DNA of 64,000 bases from Atopobiaceae bacterium. Its GTDB lineage: Bacteria > Actinomycetota > Coriobacteriia > Coriobacteriales > Atopobiaceae. Below are positions 1 through 8,741 of this stretch, piece by piece. Numbering within the stretch: the first letter of the stretch is position 1; every line of letters begins with the position of its first letter. The translations under genes were made by a program, and so were the position numbers. The notes beneath the pieces are model-generated. The model had not been told where the DNA came from. It searched no databases and saw only the letters and a program-made list of their open reading frames with translations. The stretch lies in the NCBI GenBank assembly GCA_017510785.1, contig JAFWMH010000077.1, positions 93,634 to 157,633 on the forward strand, in the 5' to 3' direction.

Positions 1-2016
1 TGTGACGAAGTCGCCAAGGAGCACGAGTGCGCGCGCATCCGAGACTTTCACGGTATCCTGCGCAACTGCCATCTCGAAGTAAGGCGGACGGCGCACGTAG
101 GTGGAATCCTCGTCCCATGAGAACGTATCGGACTCTTCGCTTGGAATGCCCTGCCATGCGGCCGAGCCCTCCATGAGGCCCTTCGCGCCCTCGGCAAAGA
201 GGTCGGACGTGAGCACACGGCCCAGCACCTCTTCGATTTCCGCACCCGTGGGCAGGATGTCGGCAAGCATCACGGGTGCGCCCTCGGCATCGCACCCGAG
301 CGGCTCCACGCTGAGGTCCACGTCTACAGTACCGGCAAGCGCATAGGCAACCACAAGCGCCGGCTGCGCCAGGAAGTTTTGTGCCACGTCGGGCGAGATG
401 CGCCCGTCGAAGTTGCGGTTGCCCGAGAGCACGCTCGCGAGCTCCATCTCCTCCGCACGCGCGTGCAGCGAGGGATGGATTTCGCCCGAGTTGCCAATGC
501 AGCTCATGCAGCCAAAACCACAGGTATAGAAGCCAAGTTGGAACAGGGCGTCGGTGAGGCCCGCACGCTTGAGCAGCAGCTCGGTTGCACGGCTGCCGGG
601 AGCCAGGATGCGCTTTACCCAAGGCTTTGCCGAAAGGCCACGCTCAACCGCTTTCTTCGCCGTAATGCCTGCGGCCACCATCATCGCAGGATCGGTTGCC
701 GTGGTGCAGCTCGTAATGGCCGCTATGGCAATCGTACCATGCGCGAGCTCGTACGTTGCGTCTCCACAAGCCACCTCGAATGTTTCGTCCATGTTCGTGC
801 GCCCATGCTCGGCGGCCACCGAACGGAAGCGCTCAGCCAGCCCTGCCGGCTCCACGTAGTTGTGCGGACGGGAGGGCCCGGCCAAGCAGGTGCGCACCGT
901 CGAAAGATCGAGCGAGAGCGTACGCGCATAGGTGCGTCCGGCGACTTCGCCCCAAATGCCCTGCTGCTTGAGGTACGCGCGCACGAAGGCCACCTCGGCG
1001 GCATTTCGGCCGGTAAGGTCCAAGTAATCGCAGGCGACGTCGTCTACCGGGAACAACGTGGTGGTGGCACCATACTCGGGCGTCATGTTGGCAACCGCAG
1101 CGCGCTGGGTGGCCGTAAGCGACGCCACGCCCTCGCCCGTCACCTCGACGAGCGTGCCTACGACTCCGGCCTCGCGCAGCAGCTTGCATACCGTAAGCGC
1201 AAGATCCATACCCGAGGCGTTTGCGGGCAGCGCACCCTCGAGCTTGAGCTCCACCACAGGCGGCACGAGCATCGAGATGGGCTGGCCAAGTGCGGCGGCC
1301 TCGGCCTCGATGCCGCCAACGCCCCAACCAAGAACGCCCAGGCCGTTGGCCGTCGTCGTGTGCGAGTCGGTACCCACGAGGGTGTCGAAGCACGCGACTT
1401 CGGAGTCCGACTCAGCCAGCGCGTCAGTGGTAACCACCGAACAAAAGCGCTCGATGTTGAGTTGGTGACAAATGCCGCCTCCGGGCGGTACTATCTCCAC
1501 GTTGTCAAACGACTTGGATGCCCACTTGAGGAAGGCGAAGCGCTCGCGATTGCGGCGCGCCTCCAGCTCCTCGTTCTTTTGCGCCGCATCGCAGCTACCT
1601 GCACAGTCGGCAATAACGGAGTGGTCCACGACCAGCGTGCAGGGGATTTGCGGGTTGACCTTGCGAGGGTCGCCTCCGCGCTCAACCATGGCATCGCGCA
1701 TGGCTGCGAAGTCGACGAACACGGGAACACCCGTAAAGTCCTGGAAGAGGACACGGGCGGGCATGAACTCGATTTCGTCTCCTTGGGTACCTGCGGTTCC
1801 CGCCGCAACGACGCGTGCAGCCGCCTCGATGGCAACCTCATCGGTCGGCGCATTGCGAACGACGTTTTCGAGCAGCACGACGAGCGCGCGAGGCAGCACC
1901 TCCGCACCCGGGATGTGTGAGACGTCGTATACGAGCCTCGTAAGCCCGCCGGCCTCGAGCTCGCGCGCCACACGTGCCGCACGTACCGCATCTTGGAACT
2001 GCTTGGTGTTTATCAT
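1..2016 (-). CDS. acnA: Aconitate hydratase, N-terminal 672 codons (runs off the window)
   Basis: Converts citrate to isocitrate through cis-aconitate in the cytosol (TCA cycle), using a 4Fe-4S cluster. The minus-strand frame is open from ATG 2016 to base 1, so the C-terminal swivel domain lies outside. The first cluster cysteine is in ITSCT near residue 437 and the other two are in CGFGCMSCIGNSGE near residues 503-506. TDSHTTTANGLGVLGWGVGG and LSGNRNFDGR are family signatures. The visible part ends at LLGDFVT, where the family continues as LGDSxTTDHISPAG. The start codon overlaps the TGA of the upstream ATPase (ATGA), so translation is probably coupled. An enzyme of the AcnA/IRP1 type is a firm call. 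Confidence 0.96.
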   Translation of the reverse strand, partial: MINTKQFQDAVRAARVARELEAGGLTRLVYDVSHIPGAEVLPRALVVLLENVVRNAPTDEVAIEAAARVVAAGTAGTQGDEIEFMPARVLFQDFTGVPVFVDFAAMRDAMVERGGDPRKVNPQIPCTLVVDHSVIADCAGSCDAAQKNEELEARRNRERFAFLKWASKSFDNVEIVPPGGGICHQLNIERFCSVVTTDALAESDSEVACFDTLVGTDSHTTTANGLGVLGWGVGGIEAEAAALGQPISMLVPPVVELKLEGALPANASGMDLALTVCKLLREAGVVGTLVEVTGEGVASLTATQRAAVANMTPEYGATTTLFPVDDVACDYLDLTGRNAAEVAFVRAYLKQQGIWGEVAGRTYARTLSLDLSTVRTCLAGPSRPHNYVEPAGLAERFRSVAAEHGRTNMDETFEVACGDATYELAHGTIAIAAITSCTTATDPAMMVAAGITAKKAVERGLSAKPWVKRILAPGSRATELLLKRAGLTDALFQLGFYTCGFGCMSCIGNSGEIHPSLHARAEEMELASVLSGNRNFDGRISPDVAQNFLAQPALVVAYALAGTVDVDLSVEPLGCDAEGAPVMLADILPTGAEIEEVLGRVLTSDLFAEGAKGLMEGSAAWQGIPSEESDTFSWDEDSTYVRRPPYFEMAVAQDTVKVSDARALVLLGDFVT

Positions 2017-4424
2017 CGCTCCCCCTCCAGTTTAGCGACCAACTTCGAAACTATGTCGTCATCCTCTAAGTCCACCCTATTAAAGCGCTTGTACAGGCGA
2101 TTGAACAAGAGCAAGGCAATAGAACCCATCACAACTATGAACAATGCCATCTGCACGGTGATGGGCGAAAGCATAAAGAAGTCGGGAAATCCCAGGCTGC
2201 CTATAAACACAATGGCAACAACCGACACCAGAAGCGCCCACCTCAGTGGCGTGAGCGGCCACGAAATGCTCACGATAAGCGCAATGCCGACGAAGCACGT
2301 AAGATACATGCTTACCGTAGACGCCTCCGAGAAGGTAAGCGGCGCCACACGCTCGAATACCTGCGTTGCGATGAGCGCCACGACGATGGCGGCCGACGCT
2401 GGTAGCGAGCGGCGCAAAACGTTTGCAAGGAAGTTTCCTCGCACGCGGTCGTGATTCGGCTCGAGCGCGAGTACGAACGAGGGCCATCCGATGACGGCCG
2501 ACGAGATGAGCGTCATTTGGATTGGCAGGAACGGGTACGGCGGCAGGAAGATGCAAACGGCTGCCACGAGCGCCGAGAACACCGTCTTCACGAGGAAGAG
2601 CGACGCGGAACGCTGCAGGTTGTTGATGGAGCGGCGACCCTCGTCCACGACTTCGGGCATGTGCGCGAAGTCGTTATCGGCGAGGACAATCTCGGCCACG
2701 TTGCGAGCCGCAGCGGAACCCGACGCCATGGCCACCGAGCAGTCCGCCTCCTTGAGGGCGAGCACGTCGTTTACGCCGTCGCCCGTCATGGCCACCACGT
2801 GGCCGTCGGCGTGGAGTGCCCGCACGAGACTGCGCTTTTGTTGCGGCGTCACGCGTCCGAACACCGCGTATTCATGCACCGCCCGCAAAATGTCGTCATC
2901 CGTTTTGAGGGTGGACGCGTCCACGTACTTCTTGGCGCCGCGGATGCCCACGTAGTTTGCAATGGCCGAAACCGTGCGGGGATCGTCGCCCGAAATCACG
3001 CGAACGGCAACGCCTTGGTCCTTGAAGAAGTCGATGGTTTGGGGCGCCGACTCGCGCACCTCGTCGCTTATGCCCACGTAGCCCAGCACGCACGGACGTC
3101 CAAGAAGCTCGCCTTTCTCGCCGAAGCCATCCACCTCGGCAACGCATAGCACGCGTTCCGTTGGCGCGAAATCGCGCACCTCATGCTCGTAGGCGCCAAA
3201 GTCGTCGCCAAGGATGAATTGGGTGGCACCCACCACGATGCCGCGTCCGTCCGCCGTGACGCAGCCGGAATACTTGCGCGCGGACGAGAAGGCGATTTCG
3301 CACTCGATGGGATACGGCTCGAAGCCCATCTCGTCGGCATAGCGCAGCATGGCTTGTGCCGTTTCGTTGGCATCCTCGCAGTTGGCGCTCATTACCGTGG
3401 TGGCGCAGAGCAGCATGTCCCTGCACGCTTGGTCGTCGAAGGGATTATCTCCTGTGGCTCGCACGTTGGTAACCTCCATGCGGCCACTCGTTATGGTACC
3501 GGTTTTGTCGAGACACAGGGTATCCACACGCGCGAGCGTCTCCACGCAATACTGCTGCTGGACGAGTACCTTTTTTCTGCCCAGACGCGTGGTGGCGATG
3601 GCAAGCACCGAGGAGGTAAGCAATACGAGTCCCTGCGGAATCATGCCGACGACGGCCGCGACCGTCGAGAGGATTGCGTCGTTGGTTGACGTGCCATCCA
3701 TAAGCCAGGTGCGCAAGAAGAGGCCAATGCCAAGCGGCACCAAGGCGTAGGTTGCGAAGCGAATTATCATGTTGAGGGTGGAGAGGATTTCGGAGGATAT
3801 TGCCTTGACGTAGCGTGCCTCCGCGTTGATTTTTGCGGCATAGCCGTCGAGGCCCACGCGCGTTACACGAGCGGTTACGGCGCCAGCCACAACGAAGCTT
3901 CCACTGAATAGCTCGTCTCCTGGATGCTTCTCGATGTGGTCGCTCTCGCCCGTAAGCAAGCTCTCGTCCATGAGCGGCCCGCCCTTTACGACCACCGCAT
4001 CGGCCGGCACCTGGTCGCCATGTGCGAGCATGAACAGGTCGTCGACCACGAGGTCGTCCACGCTCAGCTCGCGTTCCGTGCCATCGCGCACGACGCGCAC
4101 TTTTTTGGCCGTGAGGATCGAGAGCCGGTCCACCATGCGCTTGGCGCGTACCTCCTGCACCACTCCCACCACGAGGTTGATAATAACCACCAGCATGAAG
4201 GTGAGGTTGCGATACTGTCCGGTAATGATGACGAGCACGGCCAGTGCCAGATTAACGAAGTTAAATAGCGTAAAGGCATGATCGCGCAGGATTTGCGGAA
4301 CGGTTTTGGTTTTGACATCGGTGTTCGCGTTTGTTTTGCCGGCAGCGATGCGCTCTTCCACCTCGCGCGATGTGAGCCCAGCGAGCTCGTTGGCGTTATC
4401 CGTGCCCGAAAGGTTTTGTGACAT
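2013..4424 (-). CDS. Cation-transporting P-type ATPase (CtpE-like)
   Basis: An 803-residue integral membrane ATPase. The phosphorylation motif DKTGT has its aspartate at about residue 306. The actuator loop LTGES is near 157-161 and the hinge motif TGDGVND lies in the P domain. The membrane motif reads MIPQGLVLLTSS (family norm MIPEGL), which matches the CtpE group of presumed calcium exporters; the ion cannot be read from sequence. Paired helices lie near 48-90 and 220-275, with a C-terminal bundle. I start it at ATG 4424 because GGGGAGAG sits just upstream; an in-frame ATG 47 codons earlier has no ribosome site. Its stop overlaps the acnA start, an odd partner for a TCA enzyme. Confidence 0.9.
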   Translation of the reverse strand: MSQNLSGTDNANELAGLTSREVEERIAAGKTNANTDVKTKTVPQILRDHAFTLFNFVNLALAVLVIITGQYRNLTFMLVVIINLVVGVVQEVRAKRMVDRLSILTAKKVRVVRDGTERELSVDDLVVDDLFMLAHGDQVPADAVVVKGGPLMDESLLTGESDHIEKHPGDELFSGSFVVAGAVTARVTRVGLDGYAAKINAEARYVKAISSEILSTLNMIIRFATYALVPLGIGLFLRTWLMDGTSTNDAILSTVAAVVGMIPQGLVLLTSSVLAIATTRLGRKKVLVQQQYCVETLARVDTLCLDKTGTITSGRMEVTNVRATGDNPFDDQACRDMLLCATTVMSANCEDANETAQAMLRYADEMGFEPYPIECEIAFSSARKYSGCVTADGRGIVVGATQFILGDDFGAYEHEVRDFAPTERVLCVAEVDGFGEKGELLGRPCVLGYVGISDEVRESAPQTIDFFKDQGVAVRVISGDDPRTVSAIANYVGIRGAKKYVDASTLKTDDDILRAVHEYAVFGRVTPQQKRSLVRALHADGHVVAMTGDGVNDVLALKEADCSVAMASGSAAARNVAEIVLADNDFAHMPEVVDEGRRSINNLQRSASLFLVKTVFSALVAAVCIFLPPYPFLPIQMTLISSAVIGWPSFVLALEPNHDRVRGNFLANVLRRSLPASAAIVVALIATQVFERVAPLTFSEASTVSMYLTCFVGIALIVSISWPLTPLRWALLVSVVAIVFIGSLGFPDFFMLSPITVQMALFIVVMGSIALLLFNRLYKRFNRVDLEDDDIVSKLVAKLEGER

Positions 4425-5692
4425 GCTCTCCCCTGTGTTCGTGCGCGGCCTCGACGGCAATCCCGACACATCGCGCGGGCGCGGATGCGGATGCGTACAC
4501 GCCTCACCCGCATCGAAGCGGTCGCCCCTCCCTTTGAGTCCGCGCAGGCCACGCCATGGCTGCACATTCTTTGCGCCACGCTGGCCACACTATTTTGCGC
4601 TACCATTTTAGGGAATTGTTAGCCACGCGGGGCGACGGATTGACATTCCATACCTTTTTCCACATGCACGCATGGCGGAGCCAGCGGACTTACCAGCAGT
4701 TAGGAGGCCCCCAGCGACAGGCATTGCAGGCGGCAGGATGGGGAGCCTGCCTGTCGGAATATCGACCTGTTCAAGTCGCAGGGGCGGAACCTGTGGGAAG
4801 GCGGTCCCGCGAGACGCTTCCGGGCAAAAAGTCTGTCGGAATCACGACCTGTGCAAGTCGCCGCGCCGGAATCTGCCGGAATATCGACCTGTACAAACCT
4901 TTCAGTTGCACAAGTCGCGTTTCCTACAGGATTTTTCCCTCCCGGCCCTCGCGGTGGCTCGGACACAGCGCGGGCCGCAGTCCCGCCTTGAGTCGCAGCG
5001 ACGGCTGGCGGGACCGACGGTGGCCAGAAGTGGGCATTGCCCGTCGCCTATAAGGCATCTTGGGAAGCATGGCCCCGTTCTTGTCCTCCAAGACGCTTCA
5101 TGATGCGCAGTCGATCGCCAGTCGCTCGACGCGCGCCAGTCCACCCGCAGCGGGGTTCGACGGAGGCCCCGCCGGTAGACGCCCATGACGGAATCGGACG
5201 GAAAACCGGCCTCTGCAAATCGCGTTTGCACCCAAGGTTGGTAATGGGTGCCGTTTGGGACACCTTGCGGGCAAAACCGCGCCGGAAATGGCCCGTTTGG
5301 CACCCAACGTTGAGCAGAATCTGACGGAATATCGACCTGCGAAAGCCCCCATTTGAACGGGTCGCACTTTCGTCAGGTTTTTCCCTCGGGACGGACACCC
5401 GACAACGGCCCGCCCCCGACATGAGCCACGACTCCGCCCTGCGCCGGCACGCTGGCCACCGCAACCTGCGCCAGCGCGCTTTCCGTCGCAACCTGCGGCG
5501 CGCTGGCCGTCGCAACATGCATGCATCTGCAGTTATGAAGCATCTCGGGGAGCATATAATATTTTTACGCTGCTTTTTCACCCTCTCCGCTTCGGCGGGG
5601 AGGGCATTTTTTATGTCGAAAATGTACGATGTGTTATGAGATTTCGGAATCCGTGTGACCACGTGTGACCAAAGCCCGAAAAACCTCAAACA
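4425..5692. other. Long intergenic region with diverged duplicated noncoding modules
   Basis: No convincing gene: all frames give low-complexity Arg/Pro/Gly peptides without good ribosome sites. It holds degenerate copies of a unit close to CGGAATATCGACCTG at about 4756, 4838, 4878 and 5325, with a weaker relative near 5197. Two longer blocks, about 4873-5075 and 5321-5560, share the same order of landmarks: this unit, then TTTTTCCCTC, then a GC-rich stretch, then a GCATCTYGGGRAGCAT motif. This looks like an old duplication of a noncoding element, or a structured RNA. A short triplicated GTCGCAACMTGC motif lies at about 5460-5520. Confidence 0.55.
5581..5612 (+). terminator. Intrinsic terminator, chromosomal copy
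   Basis: Ten-base-pair stem (CCCTCTCCGC / GCGGGGAGGG) with a TTCG tetraloop, followed by CATTTTTT. No plus-strand gene ends just before it. It is the near-identical partner of the hairpin at 61543-61575 inside the phage right end, so it belongs to the diverged homology that surrounds the attachment core. Confidence 0.7.
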
Positions 5693-5724
5693 AAAAAAGC
5701 AGGCCAACACCCTCGTTGACCTGC
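5692..5724 (-). terminator. Terminator of the displaced tRNA-Arg 3' end
   Basis: Read on the minus strand: GCAGGTCAAC, a 6-base loop, GTTGGCCTGC, then seven T. This was the tRNA-Arg terminator before integration. The identical copy at 61655-61686 now serves the restored tRNA. Confidence 0.8.
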
Positions 5725-5778
5725 GCAAACTCTGGTACCCCTAGCAGGATTCGAACCTGTGGCCTTCTGCTCCGGAGG
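5693..5778. repeat. attL core (86-bp direct repeat, tRNA-Arg 3' part)
   Basis: Identical over 86 bases to 61655-61740. It contains the 3' part of tRNA-Arg(CCG) from the anticodon loop to the encoded CCA, plus the terminator hairpin. Right of 5778 the sequence no longer continues as tRNA, so this copy is a displaced 3' fragment without a 5' half. Copy-to-copy distance is 55,962 bases, which is the prophage length. Confidence 0.93.
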
Positions 5779-5842
5779 GAGAATAGTTGAACCAAACTAG
5801 CCCGTCTACCTGCGGTTTTGCTGCTTAGCGTGTTGTGCAAAG

Positions 5843-5872
5843 CACCTAGCAACACCTAGTCGCATCTAGTCG
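5843..5872. repeat. Phased short repeats inside attL (possible integrase arm sites)
   Basis: Three copies of CAYCTAG start at 5843, 5853 and 5863, exactly 10 bases apart, between the attachment core and the integrase stop. Spacing of one helical turn beside an attachment core suits arm-type binding sites for the integrase N-terminal domain. Inference only. Confidence 0.5.
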
Positions 5873-5895
5873 GTTGGACTCAAACGGACTGCACG

Positions 5896-7077
5896 CTAGC
5901 CCACGAGTCTCAGGCGCCTTGCGGCATCCACCGTGGCAGCCGTGGTGTCCGGCCTGAGGTAGTGGCGCTGCGCCACGCGCTCGGAGTGGCCGTGCATCGC
6001 GGCGTTGATGGAGTCGAGCACGCCTGCCTGCTGCATGAGCGTCGCGTGCGTGTTGCGCATGCGCGCGAGCGGCAGGTACGGCAGCGTCGGGTTGCCGTAT
6101 TCGTCAAGTCTGCGTAGTGCACCACGCGTGGCCTTCGACTTGGGTGTGTGCTTCGATGTGCACGGCTCGGCGAAGTAGTTGCGCCACGCCTTGTTCTGGC
6201 GAGACGCCGAGAGCGCGCATACGGCGTCCTTGCCATCGACGCGCTGCGCCAGCTCCCAGTACCTCGTGCCAAAGGGTTCGAGCATCGCCACCACGCGCAC
6301 ACTCTGGCGTGTCTTGGTTGCCTTGCGCCGCTCCATCGCCGTTGATGCGTGGTGCACGGCGAGCTGCGTCACCTGCACGCCCGCGACCTCCACGCGCCGC
6401 ACGTCGATGCGCCTGAGGGCGAGCGCCTCCTCCACGCGAAGACCCGCGCCGACGCACGCAAGCCATGCGGGCTCCAAGGGCAGGCCACGAATCAGCTCCA
6501 TGCACTCAAGCACCTGCGATACGTCCCAAACGTCGCGCGCGTCCTCGATCGCGGCGAACGGGTCGTCGTCGAAGTCGTAATCCCTCGGCGCGGCGTCGGG
6601 GATGTCGAACTTGTGGCCATGGAGCGGATTCGCCGCGAGCAGCCCGACGGTGACGGCGTAGGTGAGCGCAGACGATAGGGCGCGCTTGGCATGGAGGGCG
6701 TTCTCGTGCGTCATATGTGACAGCTCGCGCTGCACCATCGGCGGGGTGATGCGGCTTATGTCGGCGTCGCCGAACGCACGGAGCCACGTCCTCATCTGCG
6801 AGCGATACGCGCTCATGGTCTTGACCGAGAGCCTTGCGCCCTTGTCCTTCTCATACAGCCTCCACAGCGCCTGAAGCGTCATGCCCGCGTCCAGGTCCGG
6901 TCGCCTGCCCAGTTCGTGCGCCGTCTCGACCAGCCACGACTCCGCCTGAGCCTCGGTATCGAACGCGGCGGACACGCGACGGGGCATGCCGTCCGACTTC
7001 ACGCCACTCTGTATTCGCGCGCGCCACCTGCCGTTGGGCATCCGTTGCACGCTCCCGAGCCGTCTCTTCTCTGCCAT
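5896..7077 (-). CDS. int: Tyrosine site-specific integrase
   Basis: 393 residues, usual length for phage integrases. An AP2-like arm-binding region spans about 1-55 (GRWRARIQSGVKSDG), a SAM-like core-binding domain about 65-150, and a catalytic domain from about 190. Catalytic residues visible: R214 (GAGLRVEEALAL), R341, H364 (MHGHS) and the nucleophile Y373 (RHYLRP). The box II histidine of HxxR is replaced: the segment reads LARMRNTHATL, with Ala338 in the His place. It lies next to attL and reads toward it, as usual. It recombines the phage site with the tRNA-Arg gene. Confidence 0.95.
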   Translation of the reverse strand: MAEKRRLGSVQRMPNGRWRARIQSGVKSDGMPRRVSAAFDTEAQAESWLVETAHELGRRPDLDAGMTLQALWRLYEKDKGARLSVKTMSAYRSQMRTWLRAFGDADISRITPPMVQRELSHMTHENALHAKRALSSALTYAVTVGLLAANPLHGHKFDIPDAAPRDYDFDDDPFAAIEDARDVWDVSQVLECMELIRGLPLEPAWLACVGAGLRVEEALALRRIDVRRVEVAGVQVTQLAVHHASTAMERRKATKTRQSVRVVAMLEPFGTRYWELAQRVDGKDAVCALSASRQNKAWRNYFAEPCTSKHTPKSKATRGALRRLDEYGNPTLPYLPLARMRNTHATLMQQAGVLDSINAAMHGHSERVAQRHYLRPDTTAATVDAARRLRLVG

Positions 7078-7095
7078 GGTGGTTGCCTCCTTTCG

Positions 7096-8325
7096 TTACT
7101 TTCGCCCTTCACGAATCAGATACGCGACAAAAGCGGTGGCGATAGCCACGACAAGCGCAGCGCCGACTCCGAACACGAGCATCACGACGCCCACGAGTAT
7201 CGCGATGGCGGAGTATATGAGCAGCGAGTCGCCGCCGTTATCACGTGCTTTGGGTTGCGTCGGAGGGCTCACAGTCCTGTTAGGCTGCGTGACCGAAGGT
7301 TGCATCGTGCTTGTGGCTAGACTTGCTTGGGGAGTAGACGGGGTGGCCTTGCGCAGTTGTAGCGCCGGCCTATCCTTGTCGGCCAGTGTTGCTATCTCTT
7401 CGGCGACTTTCGTGGGGCCTGTTATCGCGAACGTGCAAGAGTACGAAGACTCGTTGCGCTTGAGTTCCAGGCCAACATCTACGCTCCCGTCCATATCATC
7501 AGGTGCTTGCAGACCGAGGGCTGAGAGCGCCTTGTCCGCGGACGGCTTCGCAACGATTCCCACGCATTTGCCATCGAGCTCGCACTCAAGACGCTTGTTG
7601 CCCTTGTTCTTGCCACGAGTTATCTCGCCAACCACCATAGTGCCGTTCGCCTGCGCAGACGAGAGGCTTCCCAACGACTCTGCGATGTTTTTCTTCGTCG
7701 CCTGCGTTTGAGTCGTCCTAAGGTGCAACAGCTCTGCGTTTCGCTGCTCGACGTAGAGCTGGTAATAGGCACGGTCGCAGAGCAGTGCTCGCAGGCAATA
7801 TGCGGTTGCGCGCGCATCCTCCGTGGCGTCGTGCGCGTCGAACACATAGCCGTAGTGGGCGGCACACTGCACGAGCTTCGAATACGCGTAATTGCCCGAG
7901 TCGTAGCGCCTAGACCCATGGACGCGGGCGTACTCGCGCATCACGTCGAACGGCTCGTTGATTGTCCCCCACTCAAACGCCCCGGCGCTAGCGAGAAACC
8001 CAAGGTCGAATCTCACGTTGTAGCCGACAACCAACACCTCCCTACTGAAGAGGCGCTTGATTTGCGGCGCTATGTCCTGTATCGACGGCGCATTGACAAC
8101 CATGGATGCCGATATGTGATTGACTCTCTCGGCATCAGGCCATGACGTGTGGCGAGTAGGGCGCACGTAGGACGTGAGAAGCGTCTTGCCGTTGCCGTCA
8201 ACTATGCCGATCGAAAGAATCTCGTCATCGTTGCTCGAAAGCCCGGTGGTTTCCGTGTCGAGCACAACCACCTTGTCAAACGGGTACCCGAGCAGTGCGT
8301 CGCATATGTCGGCGTAGGCCATCAT
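7096..8325 (-). CDS. DEDDh 3'-5' exonuclease with C-terminal membrane anchor
   Basis: 409 residues. The N-terminal domain (about 15-185) is a DnaQ-type DEDDh exonuclease with all catalytic residues: D23 and E25 (LDTETTGL), D107 (GYNVRFDLGFL), H165 and D170 (HDATEDARA). Residues about 225-330 form an unassigned, apparently beta-rich domain, followed by a Ser/Thr/Pro/Gln-rich linker. The last 45 residues hold one long or two short membrane segments and a positive end (LIREGRK). It sits between integrase and repressor and overlaps the repressor stop by ATGA, so it should be transcribed with the repressor in the lysogen. A role in attacking incoming DNA at the membrane is inference; repair is the alternative. 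Confidence 0.85.
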   Translation of the reverse strand: MMAYADICDALLGYPFDKVVVLDTETTGLSSNDDEILSIGIVDGNGKTLLTSYVRPTRHTSWPDAERVNHISASMVVNAPSIQDIAPQIKRLFSREVLVVGYNVRFDLGFLASAGAFEWGTINEPFDVMREYARVHGSRRYDSGNYAYSKLVQCAAHYGYVFDAHDATEDARATAYCLRALLCDRAYYQLYVEQRNAELLHLRTTQTQATKKNIAESLGSLSSAQANGTMVVGEITRGKNKGNKRLECELDGKCVGIVAKPSADKALSALGLQAPDDMDGSVDVGLELKRNESSYSCTFAITGPTKVAEEIATLADKDRPALQLRKATPSTPQASLATSTMQPSVTQPNRTVSPPTQPKARDNGGDSLLIYSAIAILVGVVMLVFGVGAALVVAIATAFVAYLIREGRK

Positions 8326-8669
8326 GCGCTCCTTACTTGACCATCCGAAGATTGCCCTTCCATCCCCGCCTCGTCGATGGCATTGCGCATTATCGCGCGC
8401 TTGCCACGGGCGTCGGTCGAGCGATATGCGTCAACGAGTGTGCGTTCGTCGTGGTTGAGGTCGTACCCTGACTCGCCGTGCCACTCGCGACCTGCCAGCT
8501 CGTCGAGCGTGCATTCAAAAAGGTCGGCGGCCATAATCGCGTACTTGAGGTTGATTGTCGTGGTCTCGCGCTCCCAGTCGCCGTACGTGAACGGCTTCAC
8601 GCCGAGGGCGGCTGCCGCCTGCGTCTGCGTCAACCCAGCCCGTACGCGCATCTCTTTGATTCTGAACAT
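8322..8669 (-). CDS. CI-like XRE-family repressor
   Basis: 115 residues starting at ATG 8669, chosen because AAAGGAG lies 5 bases upstream; an earlier in-frame ATG 14 codons up has no such site. The N-terminal helix-turn-helix is MRVRAGLTQTQAAAALGVKPFTYGDWERE. The C-terminal half is short and lacks the LexA-type protease of lambda CI, so induction must work another way. It is divergent from the Cro-like gene at 8833 and is the probable lysogeny repressor. Confidence 0.82.
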   Translation of the reverse strand: MFRIKEMRVRAGLTQTQAAAALGVKPFTYGDWERETTTINLKYAIMAADLFECTLDELAGREWHGESGYDLNHDERTLVDAYRSTDARGKRAIMRNAIDEAGMEGQSSDGQVRSA

Positions 8670-8693
8670 CCTAACTCCTTTCTCACTACTGAA

Positions 8694-8735
8694 ATTATAC
8701 CCAAAAACCAAAAGAAGTTAGGGAAATTCCCTAAC
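8694..8735 (-). promoter_or_regulatory. Repressor promoter with overlapping operator palindrome
   Basis: Minus-strand -10 box TATAAT at 8699-8694, 25 bases before the repressor ATG. A perfect 19-base palindrome GTTAGGGAAATTCCCTAAC at 8717-8735 covers the place of the -35 box (17-base spacer), so binding there should control repressor transcription. Confidence 0.72.
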
Positions 8736-8741
8736 TTGTTA

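Noticed and set aside
379..1920. 513-codon plus-strand open frame
   Set aside because: Antisense shadow of aconitase; the minus frame carries all cluster cysteines and family motifs.
4751..5345. Possible CRISPR array from CGGAATATCGACCTG repeats
   Set aside because: Copies are few, diverged and irregularly spaced, and no cas gene is near.
5098..5526. 142-codon minus-strand frame in the left intergenic region
   Set aside because: Cys/Gly/Arg/Ala low complexity created by short GC-rich repeats; no ribosome site and a diverged copy of the module lacks the frame.
5733..5778. A second functional tRNA-Arg at attL
   Set aside because: Only the 3' part remains; the 5' half and the rest of the anticodon arm are replaced by phage sequence.
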